Source: Pullulanibacillus pueri (GTDB lineage Bacteria; Bacillota; Bacilli; Bacillales; Sporolactobacillaceae). Taken from it: DNA of 64,000 bases. Every line of letters begins with the position of its first letter. Position 1 is the first letter of the stretch. The notes under the pieces are model-generated. The model ran no database searches. It saw nothing but the letters and a program-made list of their open reading frames with translations, and had not been told where the DNA came from. The stretch is from assembly GCF_014639255.1 (NCBI RefSeq), contig NZ_BMFV01000015.1, forward strand, positions 1 to 64,000. Reading direction: 5' to 3'. Shown one piece after another: positions 49,799 through 58,024 of this stretch. The position numbers and the translations under genes were made by a program.

Positions 49799-51343
49799 AT
49801 GTCGAGAAAAAATAAAAATATTACCCTGAGGACGAGTATTGGATATGGTCTAACAGACATGGTCGGAGGAGGGGCCTTTACCATTATTGGGGCCTGGCTC
49901 TTATTCTTTTATACAACATTTTGTGATCTTACCCCAGTAGAAGCGGGTTCTATCATTGCTATTGCCCGAATTGTCGACGCTGTTGCTAGTTTATCTATGG
50001 GTAGCCTCTCAGATCATTTCTTTAAAAATAAATTAGGGAGAAAGTTTGGTAGACGGCGCTTCTTCATCTTAATTGGCTCACCATTGATGCTCGTTTATAT
50101 CTTATTGTGGACCAGTGGAATGAACTATTGGTATTATCTCCTTACTTATTTACTTTTTGAAATTATCGCTGCTATGATTCTTATCCCGTGGGAAACTTTA
50201 CCCTCTGAAATGACAGAGGATTTCAATAAAAGAACAAAATTATCAACGACAAGAATGTTTATTTCGAGCGCAGGAACTTTCTTAGCGACTTTTGTTCCAG
50301 GACAATTGATTAATGCTTTAGGTAAAGATAATGCGATGGCCTTTTTTGTAAACGGTGCCTTTTTCGCTGTGGTTTTTGCTATTTGTGTTTTTATTTCGTA
50401 TAAGTCAACTTGGGAGAGAGAACTCTCCTCAGAAGATCAGCAAAAATTATTAGAAGAAATGAAAGCACAGCGTGGATTTAAGGAGAAATTACACCAGTTG
50501 AGCCAGACAATCATCGACTATGGTACGACATTTAAAATCAAAAGTTTTCGAAAGCATTTATTCATTTATATTTGTTCAATGACAGCTAAGGATACTTTTA
50601 ATGCTGTGTTCGTCTTTTTCTGTGTATTTGCCCTTAATAGTTCATCAGCTGTCGCGGCGAATATGCTTTCACTCAGTATTATCGGCATTCCATGTACTAT
50701 CGCTTATGGGTTCTTAATGATTAAAATAGGACCAGCCAATTTATTTAAAGTATCGTTTTCTACAATGATTCTTTGTCTCTTAGCCTATGGTGCCGTATTC
50801 TTGATTCAACCTCATTCTTTAATTGTAACCCTATTTATTATTTCTGCTGTCTATCAAATCGGGAGGAGTATGTTAGAATTTACACCTTGGAATGTTTACC
50901 CATTTATTCCCGATGTGGATGAGATGGTTTCTAAACAGAGAAGAGAAGGTTTATTTGCCGCAGTGATGACCTTTTTTAGAAAATCCTCCACTGCATTGGC
51001 GACCTTTCTTGTTGGGGTTGTGTTACAATTTGGTGGTTTTGTTGAAGGGGCAGACACGCAGTCCACTCATGCTGTTCATACCATTGTATACGTTTTAGTC
51101 ATCGGCGTTGGTGCTCTTCTCTTGCTCTCTTTGATAGCGGCCTTTACCTTTAAATTAAATAAAGAAACTCATGGGATTTTGGTAGATGAAATTCATCGTC
51201 TGAAAAACAATGGGTCAAAGCAACAAGTAGATCCAAAAACAAAAGAAGTTGTAGAAGCACTTACGGGTTATAAGTATGAAAATTTATGGGGTGGTCCTAC
51301 AAATGGAACCCCCACACAAGGGCAAGAAATTAAATCTTCTTAG
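49799..51343 (+). CDS. GPH-family hexuronide/sugar symporter
   Basis: A 514-residue, 12-helix transporter of the glycoside-pentoside-hexuronide:cation symporter family (YjmB/UxuT-like). Seen are SIGYGLTDMVGGGAFTIIGAWLLFFYTTF at the N terminus, DAVASLSMGSLSDHF (cation-site region, about 60-75) and GRKFGRRRFFILIGSP (about 80-95). A C-terminal hydrophilic tail of about 50 residues lies beyond the last helix. ATG after AGGAGGA. Its place between uxuA and uxaC points to glucuronate, galacturonate or a glucuronide as substrate. Confidence 0.88.
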   Translation: MSRKNKNITLRTSIGYGLTDMVGGGAFTIIGAWLLFFYTTFCDLTPVEAGSIIAIARIVDAVASLSMGSLSDHFFKNKLGRKFGRRRFFILIGSPLMLVYILLWTSGMNYWYYLLTYLLFEIIAAMILIPWETLPSEMTEDFNKRTKLSTTRMFISSAGTFLATFVPGQLINALGKDNAMAFFVNGAFFAVVFAICVFISYKSTWERELSSEDQQKLLEEMKAQRGFKEKLHQLSQTIIDYGTTFKIKSFRKHLFIYICSMTAKDTFNAVFVFFCVFALNSSSAVAANMLSLSIIGIPCTIAYGFLMIKIGPANLFKVSFSTMILCLLAYGAVFLIQPHSLIVTLFIISAVYQIGRSMLEFTPWNVYPFIPDVDEMVSKQRREGLFAAVMTFFRKSSTALATFLVGVVLQFGGFVEGADTQSTHAVHTIVYVLVIGVGALLLLSLIAAFTFKLNKETHGILVDEIHRLKNNGSKQQVDPKTKEVVEALTGYKYENLWGGPTNGTPTQGQEIKSS

Positions 51344-51377
51344 TCCTTTGTCATTACAGATATAGGAGGTCCTTTTA

Positions 51378-52796
51378 ATGAAGGCATTTATGGACGAAAA
51401 TTTCCTACTTAATAGTGAAACGGCAAAACAATTATTTCATCAATACGCAGCCGATCTGCCAATCGTAGACTATCATTGTCATTTAAGTCCGCAAGAAATC
51501 TATGAAAACCGATCGTATAAGAATATGACAGAACTGTGGTTGGCAGGAGATCATTATAAATGGCGAGCCATGCGAGCTAATGGGATCGATGAACATTACA
51601 TTACCGGTGAGGCTGATGACTATGAGAAATTTGAAAAATGGGCTGAAACAGTAGAAAAACTCATAGGGAACCCTCTTTACCATTGGACACATATGGAATT
51701 GAGGCAATACTTTGGGGTGTATCACATTTTAAAAAAGGATACGGCTAAGGAAATATGGGAGACGTGTAACGAGAAATTACAAACTCAAGAATTTACTGCC
51801 CGTGGTTTTATTACGCGGTCAAATGTCGAAATCATTTGTACAACGGATGATCCTCTTGATGACCTCAATGCTCACGAACTGTTAAAAAAAGAAAAGGATT
51901 TTTCGACGAAGGTCTTACCAACTTTCCGACCAGATAAAGTTTTATCTATACAAGAGGAAGCTTGGTCCAGTTATATCGATGCCTTGGGCCAAGTGACTGG
52001 GCAAACCATCAGGACCTTCAGTGAACTCGTGTTGGCCTTGGAGAAACGTGTACATTTTTTTAATGAGGTTGGCTGTAGGTTGTCTGACCATAGTTTGGAA
52101 CCTGTGGTCTATGAAGATGCGACGCTTGAAGAATTAGATCAAATTGTAAGAAAAGCATTAAATAGAGAAACGGTGTCAGAAAAGGAATTTCGGCAATTTA
52201 CCAGCTGTCTACTCGTGTCTTTAGGGCAATTATACAGTGAGCATGATTGGGTCATGCAATTGCATATTGGAGCATTAAGAAATGTTAACTCACGATTGTT
52301 CCAATCCATTGGCGCCAATGTCGGCGGGGACTCCATGAGAGATGATCCCGTAGCACTCCCTTTAGCGAGGTTACTCGACGCGATGGATCAGAGCGGACAA
52401 CTTCCAAAGACTATTCTTTATGGTTTAAACCCTCGTGACAATGAGATGTTAGCTGCAATGGCAGGTAATTTTCAAGAAGGTGGAACGATAGCTAAAATGC
52501 AGTTTGGAACGGCTTGGTGGTTTAACGATCATCGAGAGGGTATGATTTCTCAAATGAAGGCACTTTCAAATATCGGATTACTTTCTCGATTTATAGGGAT
52601 GCTCACGGATTCACGTAGTTTCTTATCTTATAGTCGGCATGAATATTTTAGACGTATTCTCTGTCAATTGATAGGAGAATGGGTGGAAAATGGTGAATAC
52701 CCAAATGATATTGAAGGGCTTGGAAAAATCGTTCAAGATATTTCATATTACAATGCAGTGGCTTACTTAAAATTAAATGAGAACGCGAATCTTTAA
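51378..52796 (+). CDS. uxaC: Glucuronate (uronate) isomerase
   Basis: A 472-residue isomerase converting D-glucuronate to D-fructuronate or D-galacturonate to D-tagaturonate. N-terminal PIVDYHCHLSPQEI (HxH metal motif, about 27-40), ELWLAGDHYKWRAMRANG, CTTDDPLDDL, FRPDK and LHIGALRNVN are all characteristic of the amidohydrolase-fold UxaC family. Length is standard. ATG after AGGAGG. Confidence 0.95.
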   Translation: MKAFMDENFLLNSETAKQLFHQYAADLPIVDYHCHLSPQEIYENRSYKNMTELWLAGDHYKWRAMRANGIDEHYITGEADDYEKFEKWAETVEKLIGNPLYHWTHMELRQYFGVYHILKKDTAKEIWETCNEKLQTQEFTARGFITRSNVEIICTTDDPLDDLNAHELLKKEKDFSTKVLPTFRPDKVLSIQEEAWSSYIDALGQVTGQTIRTFSELVLALEKRVHFFNEVGCRLSDHSLEPVVYEDATLEELDQIVRKALNRETVSEKEFRQFTSCLLVSLGQLYSEHDWVMQLHIGALRNVNSRLFQSIGANVGGDSMRDDPVALPLARLLDAMDQSGQLPKTILYGLNPRDNEMLAAMAGNFQEGGTIAKMQFGTAWWFNDHREGMISQMKALSNIGLLSRFIGMLTDSRSFLSYSRHEYFRRILCQLIGEWVENGEYPNDIEGLGKIVQDISYYNAVAYLKLNENANL

Positions 52797-52838
52797 TCCT
52801 AGTTAGGGAATAGACCATTTTTGAGGAGATGAACAAAT

Positions 52839-53687
52839 ATGTTACCAATGAATGAAAACTTGCAAGGTAAGACAGCCGTTGTCACTGGTGGTAGCGGTGT
52901 ACTCTGTCGAGCCATGGCTAAAGAATTAGCAAGACAAGGGGTCAAAGTGGCCATCTTAAATCGGAATGAAGACAAGGGTTTGCAGATTGTTCAAGAAATC
53001 GAACAGGAAGGTGGCAGGGCGATTGCGGTGGCTTGTGATGTCACGGATGTTGAGAGTGTGAAACAAGCAGAACAGAAGATCAGCAATGAGCTCGGTGATT
53101 GTGATATTCTCATCAATGGTGCTGGGGGCAATAACCCTAAAGGCTCGACGTCCAATGAAACGATTGATTTAGCGGATATCGAAGATCCAAACACGACATC
53201 CTTTTTTGATTTGGAAATGGATGCCTTTGGTAAAGTTTTTGACGTGAATTTACTTGGGACGATCATTCCTACTCAAATTTTCACAAGGAAGATGTTGAAT
53301 AAAAAAGGCGCTGTTGTCATTAATATGTCGTCTATGAGTGCTTATTCACCTATGACAAAGGTACCAGCTTATAGTGCTGCGAAGGCGGCCGTAAGTAATT
53401 TTACCCAATGGCTTGCAGTGCATATGGCAGATGCTGGGATTCGCGTGAATGCGATCGCCCCAGGCTTTTTTCTCACTGAACAAAACCGCACGTTATTAAC
53501 AAACGAAGATGGGTCATTAACCGAAAGGTCAAATAAGATTTTAAGAAATACACCGATGAAACGATTTGGTGTACCAGAAGATCTTCTTGGCACACTGTTA
53601 TGGCTTGTTGATGAGCACTTGTCCGGCTTTGTGACCGGAGTTACCATTCCTGTAGATGGTGGGTTTATGGCTTATTCAGGTGTTTAA
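52839..53687 (+). CDS. uxuB: D-mannonate oxidoreductase, SDR type
   Basis: A 282-residue short-chain dehydrogenase like B. subtilis UxuB (YjmF), reducing fructuronate to mannonate. Cofactor motif [15 protein letters not shown] (about 17-31), with Cys where many SDRs have Gly, as I recall also in YjmF. Catalytic Ser in [11 protein letters not shown] and YxxxK in [19 protein letters not shown] is typical of this subgroup. ATG after GAGGAGA. Last gene of the uxu operon; terminator follows. KdgK and KdgA, needed for the lower pathway, are not in the window. Confidence 0.92.
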   Translation: MLPMNENLQGKTAVVTGGSGVLCRAMAKELARQGVKVAILNRNEDKGLQIVQEIEQEGGRAIAVACDVTDVESVKQAEQKISNELGDCDILINGAGGNNPKGSTSNETIDLADIEDPNTTSFFDLEMDAFGKVFDVNLLGTIIPTQIFTRKMLNKKGAVVINMSSMSAYSPMTKVPAYSAAKAAVSNFTQWLAVHMADAGIRVNAIAPGFFLTEQNRTLLTNEDGSLTERSNKILRNTPMKRFGVPEDLLGTLLWLVDEHLSGFVTGVTIPVDGGFMAYSGV

Positions 53688-53728
53688 AACCCGTTGATAC
53701 TTCGCTATGTCATAGAATTATGTACAAG

Positions 53729-53760
53729 AATCCTCTTTCTAAAACTGGAAGAGGGTTTTT
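53729..53760 (+). terminator. Terminator of the uxu operon
   Basis: AATCCTCTTTC / GGAAGAGGGTT stem (two G-U pairs), 7-base loop, T5 tail. Confidence 0.75.
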
Positions 53761-53784
53761 GGTATAAGTGTAACTTAGGATTTC

Positions 53785-53960
53785 GCCAATAAGGGTAGGC
53801 GACAATCATAGTGTGTGAGTGTGAAAGTACGAATATCAGACTGTGCTTAGCGAAGCGTAAAGTATAGCCAAGCAATTTTAAGTATAAATGGATAAAATTC
53901 TGGACATCAGGACGGTGTGGATTTCCGCTTCAGAACGCTCGATTTCTCTTAATTTTATAA
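53785..53960. repeat. Diverged repeat remnants between uxuB and the aldo/keto reductase
   Basis: 53785-53857 resembles 57827-57898 (best block TCAGACTGTGCTTAGCGAAGCG versus TCAGGCTGTGCTGAGGGAAGCG). 53922-53943 (GATTTCCGCTTCAGAACGCTCG) resembles a piece of the dispersed GATTTCCGCT repeats of Bacillaceae. No gene is visible between 53761 and 54090. Confidence 0.45.
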
Positions 53961-54090
53961 GAACCGATTAATGATCGATAAAAGTTAAGCGTTTTATTTC
54001 TCTTTTTCTATTAAACTATTTATAATAGAAACCGATAAATTTAAATTTTCTCATTTCGTTCAAAAATCAGATCGTAGGAGGCAATGACCA

Positions 54091-55065
54091 TTGGAATACT
54101 CACAATTAGGACGTTCAGGAATGAAGGTCAGTAGGCTTTGCTTAGGGACGATGAATTTTGGTCCGGTTACAGAAGAGAAGGAAGCTTTTCGTATTATGGA
54201 TGCCGCTTTGGATGCTGGAGTCAATTTTTTTGATACAGCGAATGTCTATGGTCAGGATCGTAAAGGATGGACAGAGGAAATTATTGGCCGTTGGTTTGCC
54301 CAAGGTGGAAATCGACGAGAAAAGGTGGTACTCGCGACTAAGGTTTATAATCCAATGAATGATGAAAATGACGGTCCAAACGATGAGCGTAATTTGTCTG
54401 CCTATAAAATTCGTCGTCATTTGGAAGGATCATTAAAGCGACTACAAACGGATCATATTGAGTTATATCAAATGCATCATGTTGATAGAAACACATCGTG
54501 GGATGAACTATGGGAAGTCTTCCAATCCCTTGTGCAACAGGGGACTATTGATTATGTCGGTTCTAGTAACTTTGCCGGTTGGGACCTTATAAAGGCACAG
54601 GCCGCAGCACAATCACGCCACTTCTTCGGCCTTGTATCGGAACAGCATAAATATAGCTTGCTTTGTCGACTTCCCGAATTAGAAGTCTTACCAGCAGCTA
54701 AAGACCAAGGTATTGGTGTCATTGTCTGGAGTCCACTAGATGGTGGTCTTCTTGGTGGAAATGCTTTAAATCCAGCAAAAGGGTCGCGTTCAGCCAAGCA
54801 AACTGAACGCATTGAAAAACATAGAAAACAACTCGAGGAGTTCTCAGCCTTTTGTAAGGAATTCGGGGAAAAAGAAGCCGATGTCGCGCTCGCTTGGGTC
54901 CTTCAACATCCAGCCATCACGGCACCGATAATTGGTCCAAGAACACTTGAACAATTTGAACAAGCGCTTCGTGCTGTTGACATTACATTTGATCAGGCTG
55001 CTCTTGATCGCTTAGACGAAATCTTCCCAGGCTATGGGGAAGCACCGAAAGCTTACGCTTGGTAA
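54091..55065 (+). CDS. Aldo/keto reductase
   Basis: A 324-residue NADPH-dependent aldo/keto reductase of the AKR11-like/YghZ-like bacterial group. Catalytic tetrad: Asp and Tyr in FFDTANVYG (about 45-53), Lys in VVLATKVY and His in LYQMHHVD (about 127). VSEQHKYSLL and the C-terminal cofactor motif PIIGPRTLEQFEQAL are family marks. Starts at TTG 54091, 9 bases after TAGGAGG; a nearby ATG at 54084 is out of frame. Monocistronic with its own terminator. Substrate not predictable. Confidence 0.9.
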   Translation: MEYSQLGRSGMKVSRLCLGTMNFGPVTEEKEAFRIMDAALDAGVNFFDTANVYGQDRKGWTEEIIGRWFAQGGNRREKVVLATKVYNPMNDENDGPNDERNLSAYKIRRHLEGSLKRLQTDHIELYQMHHVDRNTSWDELWEVFQSLVQQGTIDYVGSSNFAGWDLIKAQAAAQSRHFFGLVSEQHKYSLLCRLPELEVLPAAKDQGIGVIVWSPLDGGLLGGNALNPAKGSRSAKQTERIEKHRKQLEEFSAFCKEFGEKEADVALAWVLQHPAITAPIIGPRTLEQFEQALRAVDITFDQAALDRLDEIFPGYGEAPKAYAW

Positions 55066-55073
55066 TCATTGAT

Positions 55074-55110
55074 AGGAGGGTATTCACTGTTAAGGGTGAA
55101 TATCCTTTTT
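55074..55110 (+). terminator. Terminator of the aldo/keto reductase gene
   Basis: AGGAGGGTATTCAC / GTGAATATCCT stem (one bulge) with a T5 tail, 8 bases after the stop. Confidence 0.8.
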
Positions 55111-55209
55111 ATAATATCAGCGTATTTATAAGTTTAACGCTTATGGCTGTCCCTTTTTTGGTGAAGAATTGCAGTTTTTTGGATGTCGATAGTGTGTTGG
55201 TGTTGACCT

Positions 55210-55334
55210 CCACTCCAAGCGCTCGCTTTCCTCATGCCCACACGACTAAGGAAAGCTACTAAGAGAATCATCCTCGCAGAAAAATCATGTTTTACGATTT
55301 TTTTGATGTGGGTAGGGTCGGCGTTCGACGCACC
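55210..55334. repeat. Split copy of the MITE-like element, inverted
   Basis: CGCTTTCCTCATGCCCACACGA (55233-55254) and TGTGGGTAGGGTCGGCGTTC (from 55308) match the reverse complement of 13844-13885. In the 13.5 kb copy the two blocks are contiguous; here about 55 bases separate them, including a hairpin-like AAAAATCATGTTTTACGATTTTT. Either this copy gained an insert or the other lost one. Confidence 0.6.
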
Positions 55335-55502
55335 ATCGGGGTCCCCGAAAAGTGCTCTTTACTTTTTGGGGTGGTAATCGGGGTCCCCGAAAAGTGCTCT
55401 TAACTTTTTGGGGTGGTAATCGGGGTCCCCGAAAAGTGTTCTTAACTTTTTGGGGTGGTAATCGGGGTCCCCGAAAAGTGTTCTTAACTTTTTGGGGTGG
55501 TT
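55335..55502. repeat. Four tandem 42-bp hairpin repeats
   Basis: Units start at 55335, 55377, 55419 and 55461, each 42 bases and nearly identical (only T/C-type changes at a few sites). Each holds CGGGGTCCCCG, a perfect palindrome, and CCCCGAAAAGT / ACTTTTTGGGG, an 11-bp stem with a 7-base loop. The minus strand stays open as a 14-residue peptide repeat only because 42 is a multiple of three. There are no spacers, so this is not a CRISPR array. Probably a variable-number tandem repeat that can form a chain of hairpins. Confidence 0.9.
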
Positions 55503-55610
55503 GAGGAATACACTTGGTATAAGTGTTCCGAACCTCGCGCCTTCCGTTCCAATCAACTGGGGTGATAACGCAGCCTTTGGTAAAAAAACATTTTCATTGC
55601 TTTAATATGG

Positions 55611-55634
55611 ATCGGGGCTTTGCCCGATTTTTCT
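55611..55634 (+). terminator. Orphan intrinsic terminator
   Basis: ATCGGGGC / GCCCGAT stem with tail TTTTTCTT. The nearest upstream plus-strand gene already has its own terminator at 55074, so this one may end transcripts through the tandem repeats. Confidence 0.6.
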
Positions 55635-55839
55635 TGGTTTGCATACAATGATGTTTGTTAGAAGAGTAGTATTGCTGATGAAGCATTAGTACGTATCATG
55701 CGTGTGAAAGTATACAATTCTTCTCCATAGTTATCCTTCCCTACATATTCCGATGAATAATTCTCGCCCAGTAAATAAGATACTAAGCATAAAGTGAGGT
55801 TTTCAATTGAGGATATTACAGTAGGTGAGGGGTGACTAC

Positions 55840-56619
55840 ATGGCATTTCATTCTCCACAGGAAATTGCAGAAATAACAGTAGAAAATGGAACGAAGAAAG
55901 CGGAAATGTCTTTTATTAATATGCTCCTATTAGGTTTTTTGGGAGGCGCCTTTATTTCGGTTGGCTTTTTATTGGATATAAGAGTGACTGCTGGGATGCC
56001 TCCTGCTATTTGGAGCTCATTTAGTTCATTTTTAGGAGCTGCAGTATTTCCTGTAGGGCTAGTTTTAGTGCTTCTAGCCGGAGGGGAACTGTTAACGGGA
56101 AATATGATGGCTGTCGCTATGGCACTGTTTTCCAGAAAAATAGGGATTGGTAAATTAATTTCCAACTGGGTTATCATTACGATTACTAATTTTATTGGTG
56201 CAGTATGCGTTGCTTATTTTTTCGGTCACGTTGTCGGTTTAACTGAAGGAGCACCCTTTTTAGATAAAACCGTCGCCATCGCAACGGGGAAGCTTAATGA
56301 AACTTTCATGCAGGCCTTTATATCCGCCATTGGTTGTAACTGGCTCGTATGTTTAGCAGTATGGCTTTGTTATGGTTCAACAGATATGATCAGTAAAATT
56401 GTTGCGATTTGGTTTCCCATTATGGCCTTTGTCGCCATCGGATTTCAACACGTTGTGGCCAACATGTTTGTCATCCCTGCCGCCATTTTTGCTGGGCAAT
56501 TTACTTGGGGGGACTATTTCGGTAATTTTGTTCCAGTCTTTTTGGGCAACATTGTTGGAGGTGCCATTTTTGTCGGCGGTATTTATTGGCTGACGTATTT
56601 AAGAAAACCGCAAACTTGA
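55840..56619 (+). CDS. Formate/nitrite transporter family channel
   Basis: A 259-residue FNT-family pentameric anion channel with six membrane helices (about 28-48, 58-85, 108-130, 158-180, 190-212, 230-250). The pore features are the LLAGGELLTGNM stretch (about 80-91), GCNWLVCLAVW (about 166-176) and the central His in GFQHVVANMFVIP (about 202-214). Starts at ATG 55840 with GAGGGGTGA upstream; GTG 55825 is an alternative. Likely moves formate, nitrite, lactate or hydrosulfide. No pfl, nitrite reductase or related gene adjoins it. Confidence 0.9.
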   Translation: MAFHSPQEIAEITVENGTKKAEMSFINMLLLGFLGGAFISVGFLLDIRVTAGMPPAIWSSFSSFLGAAVFPVGLVLVLLAGGELLTGNMMAVAMALFSRKIGIGKLISNWVIITITNFIGAVCVAYFFGHVVGLTEGAPFLDKTVAIATGKLNETFMQAFISAIGCNWLVCLAVWLCYGSTDMISKIVAIWFPIMAFVAIGFQHVVANMFVIPAAIFAGQFTWGDYFGNFVPVFLGNIVGGAIFVGGIYWLTYLRKPQT

Positions 56620-56627
56620 AGAAATAT

Positions 56628-56654
56628 AGGCAGTCCTATCAAATAGGGCTGCCT
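56628..56654. terminator. Hairpin between convergent FNT and ArsR genes
   Basis: Perfect 12-bp inverted repeat, AGGCAGTCCTAT / ATAGGGCTGCCT apart from one G-U pair, with a 3-base loop. Neither side has a good T-run, so it may act as a weak bidirectional terminator. Confidence 0.5.
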
Positions 56655-56676
56655 AAAAACATATCATTGAATACTT

Positions 56677-56994
56677 CTATTCATCATCTTCAACCACATG
56701 CTTTAGTATGCTCAGTTTATTCTCCCAGAATTGCTCGAAGTAAGCGAGCCATTGTTTTAATTCTGTTAAAGGCTCGGGATGAAGGTGATAAATTTTTTCT
56801 CTCCCTACTTTTTCTCCACTCACAAGCCGTGCTTCTGAAAGAATGCCAAGGTGCTTAGCGATCGCCGTTCGACTGATCGGAAAATGAGCGGTAATTTCAG
56901 AAATGGTTAATTGTTTTTGGGATAGTAATTGTAGGACAGCCCGGCGAGTAGGATCAGCAATCGCCTGGAAGACATCATGCTTGACGGCGGTCAC
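56677..56994 (-). CDS. ArsR-family winged-helix repressor
   Basis: A 105-residue ArsR/SmtB-fold regulator of the SdpR-like subgroup, which lacks the classic metal-binding ELCVCDL motif. FQAIADPTRRAVLQLLSQKQLTI (about 9-31) and the recognition region HFPISRTAIAKHLGILSEARLV (about 36-57) are clear. Its start overlaps the AHSA1 gene stop by 4 bases, so both come from one transcript. The operator-like palindrome at 57455-57494 suggests autorepression. Confidence 0.9.
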   Translation of the reverse strand: MTAVKHDVFQAIADPTRRAVLQLLSQKQLTISEITAHFPISRTAIAKHLGILSEARLVSGEKVGREKIYHLHPEPLTELKQWLAYFEQFWENKLSILKHVVEDDE

Positions 56995-57425
56995 AACGAT
57001 TCTACTACCTTTTTAAGTCGCTGTTGAACAATACCATGCCATCCGTTGTTCATAGTATCGCGAACCACTGAACTTTTTTGCTTTGCTTTAGTTATTAGCG
57101 AATCCTCTGATGGCCATCCCCCATGGACGAGAGTAAATTCAGTCTGATCCCCTTGCTCTTTTAAATGGAACGAGACGATCCATCCATCGATATCCCATGA
57201 AAACGAAATAAGATGTGGTTTTTTAATGTCCAATACTTTACAGGGAGAGGGACCAAAAGGGGATTGAATATGAAATTCATGACCGACTATGGCCTGAAAA
57301 TCATTAGGCATAAACCATTTTTCGATACCTTCGGGGGTTGAAACGTAGTCCCAAACTTTTTGAATGGGTGCATTTAAAATGACCGTTTGTTCAATGTCTT
57401 TTACAGTATGATTACTCGATGTCAT
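56991..57425 (-). CDS. SRPBCC/AHSA1-family protein
   Basis: A 144-residue START-like (Bet v1 fold) protein of the AHSA1 family, often co-transcribed with ArsR regulators. VILNAPIQKVWDYVSTPEGIEKWFMP (about 12-37) is the typical opening, and the fold closes with a C-terminal helix. I chose ATG 57425, 7 bases after AAAGGAG; the upstream in-frame extension reads through the operator. Function unknown: these proteins bind hydrophobic ligands, and pairs like this are thought to sense and buffer them. Confidence 0.85.
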   Translation of the reverse strand: MTSSNHTVKDIEQTVILNAPIQKVWDYVSTPEGIEKWFMPNDFQAIVGHEFHIQSPFGPSPCKVLDIKKPHLISFSWDIDGWIVSFHLKEQGDQTEFTLVHGGWPSEDSLITKAKQKSSVVRDTMNNGWHGIVQQRLKKVVESL

Positions 57426-57454
57426 AGAAATCTCCTTTGCCATATTTAATATAG

Positions 57455-57503
57455 AACCAAATGGTGTTACTTTATTATATAACACCATTTGGTTTCGTGT
57501 AAA
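57455..57503 (-). promoter_or_regulatory. ArsR-AHSA1 promoter with a palindromic operator around the -10 box
   Basis: AACCAAATGGTGTTA (57455-57469) and TAACACCATTTGGTT (57480-57494) are a perfect 15-bp inverted repeat with a 10-base centre. On the minus strand, TATAAT (57474-57479) falls in the centre and TTTACA (57498-57503) is the -35, spacing 18. A dimer bound to the arms would block RNA polymerase directly. Confidence 0.8.
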
Positions 57504-58024
57504 GAGAAGATCATACCTTCACATCTTGAGAGAAAACATATTCATCATTTTTAGACGGCTCTATATAATATTATTGCCTGGGGAATAGTATTCGTTATGC
57601 TAGGTTCTCATATTTCGGATCATCATAAAAGGTAATTATATAAAAAAATACATTATATTAGGGTATTAGAGCGTGTTTTCTCTATGAACGATTTAGTCTA
57701 ATATCTTTTCAATCCATAGGTTCATCAACGTTACTGAACTGGACATAGGAAGGGAGACAAGTACGAGACTGGTCTCCTTTTTAGTCTGGTTTTGTGAAAG
57801 ATCTTAAAAGGGAGAAATTAGCCATCGCCATTAAGCCGTGGTGACAACTTTTATCGGGAAATCGTATGCCTGAACGTCAGGCTGTGCTGAGGGAAGCGGT
57901 GGATGTGCAAGTCAAGCTTTCTCAGCTTGGAAGACTGTTAGAAAATAAGACATAGATTATTGTTATTACAAAATTCATTTAATTTTGGATATGATGATTA
58001 ACAAGAAGTCAACAAGGAGGGGAA
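57504..58024. other. Gene-less region before the amidase, with repeat remnant and orphan terminator
   Basis: No credible gene. GGAGAC / GTCTCC (57753-57777) with a T5 tail is a terminator-like hairpin without an upstream gene. 57827-57898 is the diverged counterpart of 53785-53857. The amidase promoter is not obvious. Confidence 0.45.

Noticed and set aside
55335-55502. Possible CRISPR array
   Set aside because: The repeats are directly adjacent with no spacers, and no cas genes occur in the window.
55359-55556. Minus-strand frame with a 14-residue repeated peptide (HPKKLRTLFGDPDY)
   Set aside because: The frame is open only because the DNA repeat is 42 bases long. There is no ribosome binding site, and the hairpin palindromes explain the sequence conservation.
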